64,000 nucleotides of DNA from Pseudoselenomonas ruminantium (GTDB taxonomy: Bacteria > Bacillota > Negativicutes > Selenomonadales > Selenomonadaceae): NCBI GenBank assembly GCA_902780915.1, contig CACZHK010000036.1:1-64000 (forward strand). Reading direction: 5' to 3'. Of this stretch, positions 42,213 to 49,951 are shown one piece after another. How positions within the stretch are numbered: the stretch's first letter is position 1; every line of letters starts with the position of its first letter. Below the pieces are notes generated by a model. That model was given only the letters and a program-made list of their open reading frames with translations. It had not been told where the DNA came from and did not search any database. A program made the position numbers and the translations under genes.

Positions 42213-42512
42213 GTGATTGAAGACAAAGAATGCCTTCGCCAGCTGGCTGAGAAGCTGAAGGTTATTGCCCATCCTGTGCGGCTCTGCATTGTGCGGGGAC
42301 TGTGGCGCAAGGGCTGCTGCAATGTGACTTTCATGCAGGATTGCCTGGAAGTGCCTCAGTCCACTGTGTCCCAGCATCTGGGGAAGCTCAGGCAGGCGGG
42401 CATCATTGAGGGGCAGCGGCAGGGATTGGAGATTTGCTATTCCCTGAAAGATCCCCTGGTGGAAAAGATTTTGGCTCTCATGTTTGAAGATGAGTGCAAG
42501 CAAGAGTTTTAA
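42213..42512 (+). CDS. ArsR-family transcriptional regulator
   Basis: A protein of 99 residues. The GTG at 42,213 is chosen because the GTG at 42,201 touches AGGAGG. A winged helix is clear: IAHPVRLCIVRGL, then VPQSTVSQHLGKLRQAGIIEGQRQGLEICY. Cysteines at the GCCNV turn and elsewhere could sense metal or redox state. With trxA and a thioredoxin-reductase-like gene downstream, redox sensing is the better guess. It probably represses its own promoter through the palindrome over the -10. Confidence 0.85.
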   Translation: MIEDKECLRQLAEKLKVIAHPVRLCIVRGLWRKGCCNVTFMQDCLEVPQSTVSQHLGKLRQAGIIEGQRQGLEICYSLKDPLVEKILALMFEDECKQEF

Positions 42513-42544
42513 GGAAGATTCTTGAGTTAATGGAGGAAAAGCAT

Positions 42545-42853
42545 ATGAGTACGAAAGTTATTACCGGCGCGAATTTCAACGAGGAAGTATTGCAGGCCAA
42601 GGGCACTGTGCTGCTGGATTTCTGGGCGGCCTGGTGCGGGCCTTGCCAGGCTCTTGGCCCTATCGTGGAGGAAGTGGCGGCAGCCCATCCCGAGGTGAAG
42701 GTGGGGAAGGTGAATGTGGACGAGGAGCAGTCTTTGGCCCAGCAGTTCGGCATCATGTCCATCCCCACCCTGATGGTGTTCAAGGATGGCAAGAAGGTCA
42801 ATGAGGCCCTGGGGCTGATGCCCAGGGAGCAGGTGGAAAGCCTGCTGGTCTGA
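42545..42853 (+). CDS. trxA: Thioredoxin
   Basis: A protein of 102 residues with the redox motif FWAAWCGPCQAL (Cys-Gly-Pro-Cys) and the cis-Pro in SIPTLMVFKDG. The start is the ATG after GGAGGAAAAG. It reduces protein disulfides in the cytoplasm. The next gene, 13 bp on, is its likely reductase, so the pair and regulator form one redox unit. Confidence 0.95.
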   Translation: MSTKVITGANFNEEVLQAKGTVLLDFWAAWCGPCQALGPIVEEVAAAHPEVKVGKVNVDEEQSLAQQFGIMSIPTLMVFKDGKKVNEALGLMPREQVESLLV

Positions 42854-42866
42854 CAGGAGGTGCCCT

Positions 42867-43745
42867 ATGGGAAAGGTGCTTGTTTTGGGTGCGGGCCCTG
42901 CGGGCATTTCCGCTGCCCTCTACGCCCGCCGGGGCGGGGCTGAGGTGACTGTCCTACACAAGGGGCTGGGCACCGGAGCTTTGGGCAGGGCAGAGAAGAT
43001 AGAGAACTACTACGGCCTGGCAGAACCTGTCACCGGCACAGAACTGGAGCGCAGGGGGATAGCAGGGGCTGCGGCCCTGGGCATTGAGTTTGTTGAGGAT
43101 GAACTGGTGGAGCTTGGCTATAGGTCGGATTTCAAGGGCTACCAGGCCCGCTCTGCCGGGGCTGAGTATGAAGCTGATGCCCTGATCATCGCTGCCGGTG
43201 CTTCGCGCAAGACCTTGGCCCTGCCGGGGCTGAAGGAATTAGAAGGACACGGGGTGAGCTATTGCGCCACTTGTGATGCCTTCTTCTATCGGGGCAAGAC
43301 AGTGGCAGTGCTTGGGGCGGGAGCTTATGCCCTGCATGAGGCGGAGGCTCTGCTGCCTCACGCTGCCAGGGTTTATCTCTTCACCCAGGGGGCAGAAACT
43401 TTGGCAGACAAAATCCCTGCCGGGGTGGAAGTCTGCCAAGGAAAACTGGCAGCCCTGCAGGGGGAAAACAGGGTGGAGAAAGCTGTCTTTGAAGATGGCA
43501 GCGAGCTTCCCCTGGACGGACTTTTCATCGCCCTGGGCACCGCAGGCAGCACGGAATTGGCCCGGAAATTGGGGGTCATGCTGGAAAACGGCAATATCAA
43601 AACCGATGAGCATATGGCCACCAATGTCCCTGGCATCTTCGCTGCCGGAGACTGCACTGGCGGCCTGCTGCAGATTGCCAAGGCGGTATATCAGGGAGCC
43701 GAGGCAGGGCTGGCTGCCGTGAAATATCTGCGAGCCAAAAAGTAA
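42867..43745 (+). CDS. Thioredoxin-reductase-like flavoprotein
   Basis: A protein of 292 residues. FAD binding is clear (VLGAGPAGISAALYARR, and GIFAAGDCTGG near the end), and the CATC redox pair lies near residue 133. The NADPH domain is unusual: the expected GGGDSA is LGAGAYALHEA, and the basic HRR-type segment that holds the NADPH phosphate is replaced by YLFTQGAE. This suggests another electron donor, such as ferredoxin, as in the ferredoxin-dependent flavin thioredoxin reductases of clostridia. It would reduce the adjacent TrxA. Confidence 0.85.
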   Translation: MGKVLVLGAGPAGISAALYARRGGAEVTVLHKGLGTGALGRAEKIENYYGLAEPVTGTELERRGIAGAAALGIEFVEDELVELGYRSDFKGYQARSAGAEYEADALIIAAGASRKTLALPGLKELEGHGVSYCATCDAFFYRGKTVAVLGAGAYALHEAEALLPHAARVYLFTQGAETLADKIPAGVEVCQGKLAALQGENRVEKAVFEDGSELPLDGLFIALGTAGSTELARKLGVMLENGNIKTDEHMATNVPGIFAAGDCTGGLLQIAKAVYQGAEAGLAAVKYLRAKK

Positions 43746-43756
43746 GATGGCATAGG

Positions 43757-43788
43757 AAAAGCCGCTATCCGTTTGGATAGCGGCTTTT
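43757..43788. terminator. Bidirectional terminator
   Basis: AAAAGCCGCTATCC and GGATAGCGGCTTTT pair around GTTT between convergent genes; A and T tracts on each side let it serve both. Confidence 0.85.
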
Positions 43789-43807
43789 AGGCTGTCAAGG
43801 TTATCTT

Positions 43808-45079
43808 TTAGGCACTGGCGCTGATCTGTTGCTTGCGTCCTGTGCCTGCCAGCAGGGCTCTGGTGTGGGCTGCCACATCCGTGGGAGTCATGTCGTGGCT
43901 GCGGGCGACGCCGGTGTCGATGGCGGCTTTGGCTACGGCCTTGGCCACGGCGGGGGCTACCCGCGGGTCGAAGGGGCTGGTGATGACATGGTCGGGGTCA
44001 AGCTCCTTCTCGGAGATGAGGCCGGCGATGGCATAGGCTGCTGCCAGCTTCATTTCTTCGTTGATTTCCTTGGCCCGCACATCCAGGGCACCGCGGAAGA
44101 TGCCGGGGAAGGCCAGGAGGTTGTTCACCTGGTTGGGATAGTCGGAGCGTCCTGTGCAGACGATGCGGGCACCGGCTGCGTGAGCCAGCTCAGGCATGAT
44201 CTCGGGAGTGGGGTTGGCCATGGCCATGATGATGGGATCAGCTGCCATGGAGCGCACCATCTCCTCGGTGACGCACCCTGCTACGGAAACGCCTACGAAC
44301 ACATCTGCTCCCTTGAGCACCTCGGCGAGGTTGCCCTTGTGCATCTGGCGGTTGGTGATCTTGGCGATATCGTCCTTGAAGGGGTTCATGCCCTCGGGAC
44401 GGCCTTCGTAGATGGCACCCTTGGTGTCGCAGAGCAGGATGTCCTGCACGCCCAGGGAAACCAGCAGGCGGGTGATGGCCTGACCGGCAGCGCCTGCGCC
44501 ATTCACTACCACGCGGATGGCGCCCATTTCCTTCTTCACTACTCTGAGAGCGTTGATGAGGGCAGAGGCTACCACGATGGCTGTGCCGTGCTGGTCATCG
44601 TGGAAGACGGGGATATCCAGCCTTTTCTTGAGTTCGTTCTCAATGACGAAGCATTCGGGAGCCTTGATGTCCTCAAGATTGATGCCACCGAAGGTGGGAG
44701 CCATCATCTCCACGGCGCGAATGATTTCCTGGGGATCCTTGGAGTCAAGGGCGATGGGCACAGAGTCAACTCCTGCGAAGCCCTTGAAGAGGATGGCCTT
44801 GCCCTCCATGACGGGAAGGCCTGCGCCAGCGCCGATGGAGCCGAGGCCCAGGACGGCGGTGCCGTTGGTGACTACCGCCACCAGATTGCTCTTGGAAGTA
44901 TAGTCATAAATCTTTTCCGGCTCCTCCTTGATGGCCAGGCAGGGCGCCGCTACGCCGGGGCTGTAGGCCAGAGTCAGGTCGCGCTGGGTGCGGAGGGGCA
45001 CCTTGCTCATGATTTCGATTTTGCCCTGGCTTTCCTGATGGAGCTGGAGAGAAGCGTGATTCACATTTTCCTTTTTCAT
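43808..45079 (-). CDS. NAD-dependent malic enzyme
   Basis: A protein of 423 residues, the short bacterial type. Motifs: LAYSPGVAAPCLAI, the catalytic Lys region VMEGKAILFKGFAGVDSVP, metal ligands in FHDDQHGTAIV, and the NAD fold VVVNGAGAAGQAITRLL. It decarboxylates malate to pyruvate. It is monocistronic; its minus-strand promoter is TTGGCT/TATAAT at 45,221-45,193. Confidence 0.93.
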   Translation of the reverse strand: MKKENVNHASLQLHQESQGKIEIMSKVPLRTQRDLTLAYSPGVAAPCLAIKEEPEKIYDYTSKSNLVAVVTNGTAVLGLGSIGAGAGLPVMEGKAILFKGFAGVDSVPIALDSKDPQEIIRAVEMMAPTFGGINLEDIKAPECFVIENELKKRLDIPVFHDDQHGTAIVVASALINALRVVKKEMGAIRVVVNGAGAAGQAITRLLVSLGVQDILLCDTKGAIYEGRPEGMNPFKDDIAKITNRQMHKGNLAEVLKGADVFVGVSVAGCVTEEMVRSMAADPIIMAMANPTPEIMPELAHAAGARIVCTGRSDYPNQVNNLLAFPGIFRGALDVRAKEINEEMKLAAAYAIAGLISEKELDPDHVITSPFDPRVAPAVAKAVAKAAIDTGVARSHDMTPTDVAAHTRALLAGTGRKQQISASA

Positions 45080-45192
45080 GGTGTAACATCCTTTCCGTGT
45101 GGCCGGTCTATGGTTTACTTGCTGCGTTGACCGGCAAAATGCTGTGATATATGTTACCGGTATATCAACTATGTGAAATAGTGATGCTATTC

Positions 45193-45261
45193 ATTATATC
45201 CATTTTTGACAGGAAAGCCAATATTTCTTGAGAATGAAACGATAACTGTAAACTATAGTTT
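45193..45261 (-). promoter_or_regulatory. Malic enzyme promoter and upstream palindrome
   Basis: On the minus strand TTGGCT and TATAAT have 17-bp spacing. The perfect palindrome AAACTATAGTTT at 45,250-45,261 lies about 70 bp before the expected start, where an activator would bind. Confidence 0.55.
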
Positions 45262-45300
45262 GTGCTATATAGACAAAAGTAATCAAGAATAACGGGCAGA

Positions 45301-45329
45301 TTGACAGGGGCGGAAGTGCCATCTATACT
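45301..45329 (+). promoter_or_regulatory. Promoter of rsmG
   Basis: TTGACA and TATACT with 17-bp spacing, 85 bp before rsmG. Confidence 0.7.
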
Positions 45330-45413
45330 GATTCCAGAAGGAATAGCAGGCAGTGGACGCCTGGAGGGAAATCCCTGCCTGCAAGCATAAAAGTTCGCAA
45401 GGAGTAGACGGAA

Positions 45414-46127
45414 ATGTTTCAAAAGTTCATGGCAGAAGCAGCGGAAGCGGCAGGGTTACAGTTGGCTGATAGCCAGCTGCAGCAGTTCAAGCGCTATTAT
45501 GAAATGCTGATTGAGTGGAATGAGAAGATGAATCTCACCGCCATCACCGAGGCTCGGGAGGTGGCGGTGAAGCATATGGTGGACAGCCTGACGGCGCTGG
45601 AGACGGGACTGTTCACGGAAGGCTGCACTATCATAGATGTAGGCACCGGGGCGGGATTCCCTGGACTTCCCCTCAAAATCTATCGCCCGGATATCAGGCT
45701 GACGCTGATGGATTCCCTGCAGAAACGTGTCGGTTTCCTTGAGGCGGTGGTGGAGGAGCTGGGCCTGGAAGAGGTTGCCTGCGTCCATGCCCGGGCGGAG
45801 GAAGGGGCGCGGAACAAGGCCTATCGGGAGAGGTTCGATCTCGCTGTCAGCCGTGCGGTGGCGGCAATGCCTGTGCTGGCTGAGTACACCTTGCCTTTCG
45901 TGAAAAAGGGTGGTTTTTTGGTGGCTCTCAAGGGGGCAAAATATGCAGAGGAAGCTGAGGCGGCAGAACGTGCCCTGTCACTTCTGGGTGGCTCTGCACC
46001 ACGGTGCCGGGAAGTGTCCCTGCCGGGGCTCACGGACAGGCGGGCCATCGTGACGGTGAAGAAAGTGAAGCCCACGCCCAAGGCCTATCCACGCAAGGCT
46101 GGCACACCTGCGAAAAAGCCCCTGTGA
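45414..46127 (+). CDS. rsmG: 16S rRNA m7G527 methyltransferase
   Basis: A protein of 237 residues, full length. SAM-binding motif IIDVGTGAGFPGLPLKI, then LMDSLQKRVGFL and SRAVAAMPVLAEY, all typical of RsmG/GidB. It methylates G527 of 16S rRNA. The C-terminus ends in a basic tail (PRKAGTPAKK). ATG after AAGGAGTAG. It stands alone here rather than with mnmG. Confidence 0.95.
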   Translation: MFQKFMAEAAEAAGLQLADSQLQQFKRYYEMLIEWNEKMNLTAITEAREVAVKHMVDSLTALETGLFTEGCTIIDVGTGAGFPGLPLKIYRPDIRLTLMDSLQKRVGFLEAVVEELGLEEVACVHARAEEGARNKAYRERFDLAVSRAVAAMPVLAEYTLPFVKKGGFLVALKGAKYAEEAEAAERALSLLGGSAPRCREVSLPGLTDRRAIVTVKKVKPTPKAYPRKAGTPAKKPL

Positions 46128-46174
46128 TTTTGGCAGGGAGCTGATTGCCGCTATTTTGGACATTTGCAGCACCA

Positions 46175-46226
46175 AAAAGGTTCAGGGAAACGCTTTGCAA
46201 GAGCGATTCTCTGAACCTTTTCTTTA
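46175..46226. terminator. Terminator between rsmG and acyl-CoA ligase
   Basis: AAAAGGTTCAG pairs with CTGAACCTTTT around a partly paired 25-base centre; T-rich at the right and A-rich at the left, so it can serve both convergent genes. Confidence 0.7.
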
Positions 46227-46261
46227 GGATGCATTGAAACTGGTGGAGTTTTCGGCACGCT

Positions 46262-47752
46262 TCAGTTATTCTTCTGGAACTCTTCCCAAATCATGCGCTT
46301 GGCAATCTTGCCTGTGGAAGTGCGAGGCAGATGGGGAAGTTCATGGAATTCACGGGGAATCTTGTAGAGGGCCAGGTTCTCCTGCAGGAACTTCTTCAGT
46401 TCGCGGATGTTCACGCTGGCTCCTTCGTGGAGGCTGTAGAAGCAGGCGCCGGCCTGGCCTCTCAGTTTATCTTCAATGCCTATGACGGCGGCTTCGGCGA
46501 TGCCGGGGAACTGGTAGACCACTTCCTCCACCTCGCGGGGGTAGATGTTCTCGCCCATGGAGATGATCATGTCCTTGATGCGGTCCACGATGTAGACAAC
46601 GATGTAGACATAGCCGTCCTCGTCGATGCGGGCTACATCGGCAGTGTGGAACCAGCCGCCCCGCAGGGCCTCGCCGGAGGCTTCGGGCAGGTTCCAATAG
46701 CCCAGCATGACATTCTCGCCCCGGCAGATGAGTTCGCCGGGCTCGCCCTGGGGTACGTCCCTGTTCTGGGAATCCACGATGCGGATCTCGATATCATGCA
46801 CCGGCACGCCGCTGGAGCCAACCTTGGAAGCACCGGGAGGGTTCATGGTCACAACGGGGGAAGTCTCGGAGAGGCCATAGCCCTCGCAGATTTCCAGGCC
46901 GAATTTTTCCATGAAATCCTCGGCAATCTTCAGGGGCAGGGTAGTGCCGCCGGACACCACCAGGCGCATGGAGGCCATGTCTTCTTTGGAGGCCAGCTTG
47001 GTCAGCAGGGAGCAGATGGAGGGAACCACGTACATATCCGTGACCTTTTCTTCCCGGATGGTCTTGATGGTTTCCTTCGGGGTGAAGGAATCAAGAATCA
47101 CTACGGTAGCTCCGCACCACATGGGGTAGAGCACGGCGCAGGTCCAGCCGAAGCAGTGGTACATGGGCAGCACGCAGAGCACATTGCATTCGGGCTTGCA
47201 GCCCATGTAGACGATCTGCTCGCAGTTGGCGACCAGATTGCGATGTGAGAGCACTGCTCCCTTGGGGTTGCCCGTGGTGCCGGAGGTGTAGATGATGACG
47301 CAGGGAGCGTGCTCGTCCAGGTGTGAGGGGAAGCTGGGGGCTTCCTCCAGGCCTGCCTTGGCTGTGCCGATGTTCTTGGTCTCAATCTGCTTGAGGCGGA
47401 TGTCGCAGCGGAGCGCTGCCATGGCATCTACCAGATTCAGCAGATCGTAGGTCACTAAGAACCGTGCGCCTGCATCCTTGATGATGTAGGCAATCTCACG
47501 GTTGGAGAGCTGGAAGTTGATGGGGATGGAAATGGCTCCCAGAGAGGCCACTGCCATGTAGACAAAGACAAATTCCGCGCTGTTGCGGGAGAAGATGGCC
47601 ACCCTGTCACCGGGCTTGACACCCTCGGCGTAGAGCCGGTTGCGGCAATTCCTCACGGCTTCCTTGAGTTCGTCATAGGTGAAACGGCGCTCGTGGTCAA
47701 CGATGGCGATGTCGCTGCCTGCGCCCTGATTGATGAGTTCATGTACCAGCAT
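46262..47752 (-). CDS. AMP-forming acyl-CoA synthetase
   Basis: A protein of 496 residues. The P-loop-like YTSGTTGNPKGAVLSH, the GYGLSETSPVV motif, the GWFHTADVARIDEDGY hinge and the C-terminal catalytic Lys in TSTGKIAKR are all present, so it should activate a fatty or related carboxylic acid as its CoA thioester. Residues near the hinge show a duplicated YIVV-YIVD, the product of a 12-bp tandem repeat. GAAGGA precedes the ATG. A FapR-like box sits in its promoter. Confidence 0.88.
   Translation of the reverse strand: MLVHELINQGAGSDIAIVDHERRFTYDELKEAVRNCRNRLYAEGVKPGDRVAIFSRNSAEFVFVYMAVASLGAISIPINFQLSNREIAYIIKDAGARFLVTYDLLNLVDAMAALRCDIRLKQIETKNIGTAKAGLEEAPSFPSHLDEHAPCVIIYTSGTTGNPKGAVLSHRNLVANCEQIVYMGCKPECNVLCVLPMYHCFGWTCAVLYPMWCGATVVILDSFTPKETIKTIREEKVTDMYVVPSICSLLTKLASKEDMASMRLVVSGGTTLPLKIAEDFMEKFGLEICEGYGLSETSPVVTMNPPGASKVGSSGVPVHDIEIRIVDSQNRDVPQGEPGELICRGENVMLGYWNLPEASGEALRGGWFHTADVARIDEDGYVYIVVYIVDRIKDMIISMGENIYPREVEEVVYQFPGIAEAAVIGIEDKLRGQAGACFYSLHEGASVNIRELKKFLQENLALYKIPREFHELPHLPRTSTGKIAKRMIWEEFQKNN
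46587..46610. repeat. 12-bp tandem duplication in ligase gene
   Basis: ACGATGTAGACA occurs twice in tandem (46,587-46,598 and 46,599-46,610). It adds four residues next to the conserved VDRIKDMI segment, in frame. Confidence 0.85.
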
Positions 47753-47810
47753 AGTGCACGTCCTTCTTTATGAATAGAGGTTGACAAATAGGCTTCATGA
47801 TTTAATTTGA

Positions 47811-47839
47811 ATTTTATACTAGGTACTAAAAAAAGTCAA
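47811..47839 (-). promoter_or_regulatory. Acyl-CoA ligase promoter with FapR-like box
   Basis: On the minus strand TTGACT (47,839-47,834) and TAAAAT (47,816-47,811) have 17-bp spacing. The spacer and -10 hold TTAGTACCTAGTATAA, which resembles the FapR operator of Bacillus lipid genes. Confidence 0.55.
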
Positions 47840-47940
47840 TCTAATTCTGTAGGGAAGAACAGGGGCGAACTTCCCGCTATGGGGCAGGAGAGGGAGCTGC
47901 TGATGATGCCTCGAGATGTGTCTTCAGCCAAAACCGTGTG

Positions 47941-47969
47941 TTGCATTGTAACATTCCCTATGCTATAAT
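47941..47969 (+). promoter_or_regulatory. Promoter of brnQ
   Basis: TTGCAT and TATAAT with 17-bp spacing; the extended -10 TGCTATAAT is present. Start would be near 47,976. Confidence 0.7.
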
Positions 47970-47988
47970 GTCCCTATCAAAAATCAAT

Positions 47989-48089
47989 AGTCGTACTGCT
48001 TCGGTCGTGCTCAGAGTGTTTGGGGCATGATTTTTTATATGCTCTCAGATGTACACTCGGAGAGAACATTGTACGACTCGATACGTTAG
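47989..48089 (+). ncRNA. Structured brnQ leader with a uORF
   Basis: AGTCGTAC (47,989) pairs perfectly with GTACGACT (48,071), closing an element in which GAGTGT pairs with ACACTC and GGGGCAT with ATGCTCT. A 20-codon frame (48,027-48,089, MIFYMLSDVHSE start) ends at a TAG touching the brnQ ribosome binding site. No known riboswitch was recognised and there is no T-run terminator. A translational control element is likely. Confidence 0.5.
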
Positions 48090-48100
48090 GAGAGAAACGA

Positions 48101-49459
48101 ATGAACAGCCTTAGTAAAGGAGAGCTCCTGGGTGTGGGGCTCATGATGTTTTCCATCTTTTTTGGCGCAGGCAATCTGATCTTCCCGCCTGCTTTGGGAC
48201 AGGCAGCAGGGGATAATGTGGTGCCGGCCATGGCAGGTTTCTTGATTACCGGCGTGGGGCTGCCCCTCATGGGCATTGCTGCCATTGCCATGCAGGGGGG
48301 CAAGTACATCGAATTCATCTCCCGCATGACCCGTCCGGCTTTTGCCACGGCTCTCCTGGTGATCCTCTATCTCACCATCGGGCCGATGTTCGCCGTGCCC
48401 CGCACCGGGGCTGTTTCCTTTGAGATTGGCATCCGTCCTTTCCTGACCGAGGATACCATGACTATCGGCCAGGCTATCTATACGGCGATCTTCTTCAGTG
48501 CCACCTACTGGCTGGCCTTGAATCCCAACAAGCTCATCGACCGGGTGGGCAAGATGCTGACCCCGGTGCTGCTGGTCTTCCTGGTCATCATGTTCCTGCG
48601 GGCCTTCGGCGCACCGCTGGGGGACATCATGCCCGCCACCGGCCCCTATGTGGAGGCCGCTTTTGCCCAGGGCTTCCAGGATGGCTACCAGACCATGGAT
48701 CTGCTGGCTTCCATCGCCATCGGCACGCTGGTGGTCAATGCCGTGCGCCAGCGCGGTGTAGAGGGCTCCAAGGCCCTTGGCCGCGTCTGCCTCATGGCAG
48801 GCCTGATTGCGCTGTTCCTGATGACTTTGGTTTATGGTTCTCTGGCTTATCTTGGCGCTACCAGCGCCGGTGTCCTGGGACACTCTGCCAACGGCGGCCA
48901 GCTCCTGGCTAATGCTGTGGGCATCTTCTTCGGCCCTGCAGGCAACCTGCTGCTGGCTGTCATCATCGGCCTGGCCTGCCTCACCACCAGCTGCGGCGTC
49001 ATTTCCGGCACGGCCTGGTTCTTCAACAAGCTTTTCAAGAATAAGGTGTCCTATAGGCATCTCCTGCGGTTCGGCGTGGCTTTCAGCTTCGTGGTTTCCA
49101 ACATCGGCCTGACCCAGATCATCTCCTTGGCTGTGCCTTTCCTGGTGGGCATCTATCCGCTGGTCATCGTGCTGGTGGTGCTGTCCCTGTTCCACGGCTT
49201 CATCGGCGAGCGCCGCGCTGTATACCGCTGGGCTATGGACTTCACCTTGGCCTTCGCTGTGGTTGATGCCTTGAACGCCGCAGGCTTCCAGCTGCCGGTG
49301 CTCAATGGCATCCTGGCTCAGTATGTGCCCTTCTACAGCTTGATGCTGGGCTGGCTGATTCCCGCCATCATCGGTGCTGTCATCGGCCTGACCTTCTCCC
49401 TCGTGCGGGGGGAAGCCGCCACCCTGAAAACTGATGACAGGGCAGTAGATATGAATTGA
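48101..49459 (+). CDS. brnQ: Branched-chain amino acid transporter BrnQ
   Basis: A protein of 452 residues with about twelve membrane helices. The N-terminal GVGLMMFSIFFGAGNLIFPPALG is the family signature (LivCS/BrnQ), followed by YLTIGPMFAVPRTGAVSFE. It takes up Leu, Ile and Val with sodium or protons. The ATG at 48,101 is chosen since TAGGAGAG precedes it; a longer TTG start at 48,020 in the same frame would begin inside the leader stem. Confidence 0.93.
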   Translation: MNSLSKGELLGVGLMMFSIFFGAGNLIFPPALGQAAGDNVVPAMAGFLITGVGLPLMGIAAIAMQGGKYIEFISRMTRPAFATALLVILYLTIGPMFAVPRTGAVSFEIGIRPFLTEDTMTIGQAIYTAIFFSATYWLALNPNKLIDRVGKMLTPVLLVFLVIMFLRAFGAPLGDIMPATGPYVEAAFAQGFQDGYQTMDLLASIAIGTLVVNAVRQRGVEGSKALGRVCLMAGLIALFLMTLVYGSLAYLGATSAGVLGHSANGGQLLANAVGIFFGPAGNLLLAVIIGLACLTTSCGVISGTAWFFNKLFKNKVSYRHLLRFGVAFSFVVSNIGLTQIISLAVPFLVGIYPLVIVLVVLSLFHGFIGERRAVYRWAMDFTLAFAVVDALNAAGFQLPVLNGILAQYVPFYSLMLGWLIPAIIGAVIGLTFSLVRGEAATLKTDDRAVDMN

Positions 49460-49460
49460 A

Positions 49461-49498
49461 AAAATGGCTGTTGCTCAAGGGCAGCAGCCATTTTTTTT
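49461..49498 (+). terminator. Terminator of brnQ
   Basis: AATGGCTGTTGC pairs with GCAGCAGCCATT around TCAAGG, followed by a run of T. Confidence 0.85.
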
Positions 49499-49571
49499 AT
49501 GATATCTGCCATGCAGGTTGACAGGGCTCTGGCAGCCATGGGATACTGAAGGCTGAGAGGAGTGGCGGCAA

Positions 49572-49934
49572 TTGAAAAAGATTTCCAGGGGAGATGTGTT
49601 CCTTTCATTGTTCCTGCTTGTTTTTCTGGTGGGAGCCTTCTTCGCTTTCCGCCAGGAGGCAGCGTCAGTCTGCTATGCAGAAATAAGTGTAGACGGGGAG
49701 CTGTATAAACGGGTGCAGCTCACGGGCCATCAGGGGCGGGAGGAACTGCTGGTGGAAACAGCCCGGGGAAAGAATCTGATCGTAGTGGAGGGCGAAAGCA
49801 TACGAGTGAAGGAGGCGGACTGCCCGGACAAAATCTGCGTGAATATGGGACGCTTGACTCAGCCAGGTGAAACGGCAGCTTGCCTGCCACATAAATTGCT
49901 CATAGAGGTAAAAAAATATCCTTCCCCAAAATAA
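49572..49934 (+). CDS. NusG domain II-containing membrane protein
   Basis: A protein of 120 residues, TTG start after GAGGAG. An N-terminal membrane helix (VFLSLFLLVFLVGAFFAF) precedes an extracytoplasmic beta-rich domain with VCYAEISVDGELYKRV, DCPDKICVNMGRL and ACLPHKLLIEV, the NusG-II family pattern with two Cys pairs. Such proteins are common in Firmicutes; function unknown. Its stop codon lies in the loop of the shared terminator with the next gene. Confidence 0.8.
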   Translation: MKKISRGDVFLSLFLLVFLVGAFFAFRQEAASVCYAEISVDGELYKRVQLTGHQGREELLVETARGKNLIVVEGESIRVKEADCPDKICVNMGRLTQPGETAACLPHKLLIEVKKYPSPK

Positions 49935-49949
49935 GGGGAAGGATATTTT
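49915..49949. terminator. Shared terminator stem
   Basis: AATATCCTTCCCC and GGGGAAGGATATT pair around AAAATAA; it overlaps the end of the NusG-II gene and serves the convergent LCP gene. Confidence 0.8.
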
Positions 49950-49951
49950 GC

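Noticed and set aside
43829-45130. Plus-strand frame of 433 codons opposite the malic enzyme
   Set aside because: A shadow frame rich in Gly, His and Asp; the minus strand encodes a clear enzyme.
48020-48100. Upstream TTG start extending BrnQ by 27 residues
   Set aside because: It lies inside the leader stem, lacks a ribosome binding site, and the ATG at 48,101 gives the usual family start.
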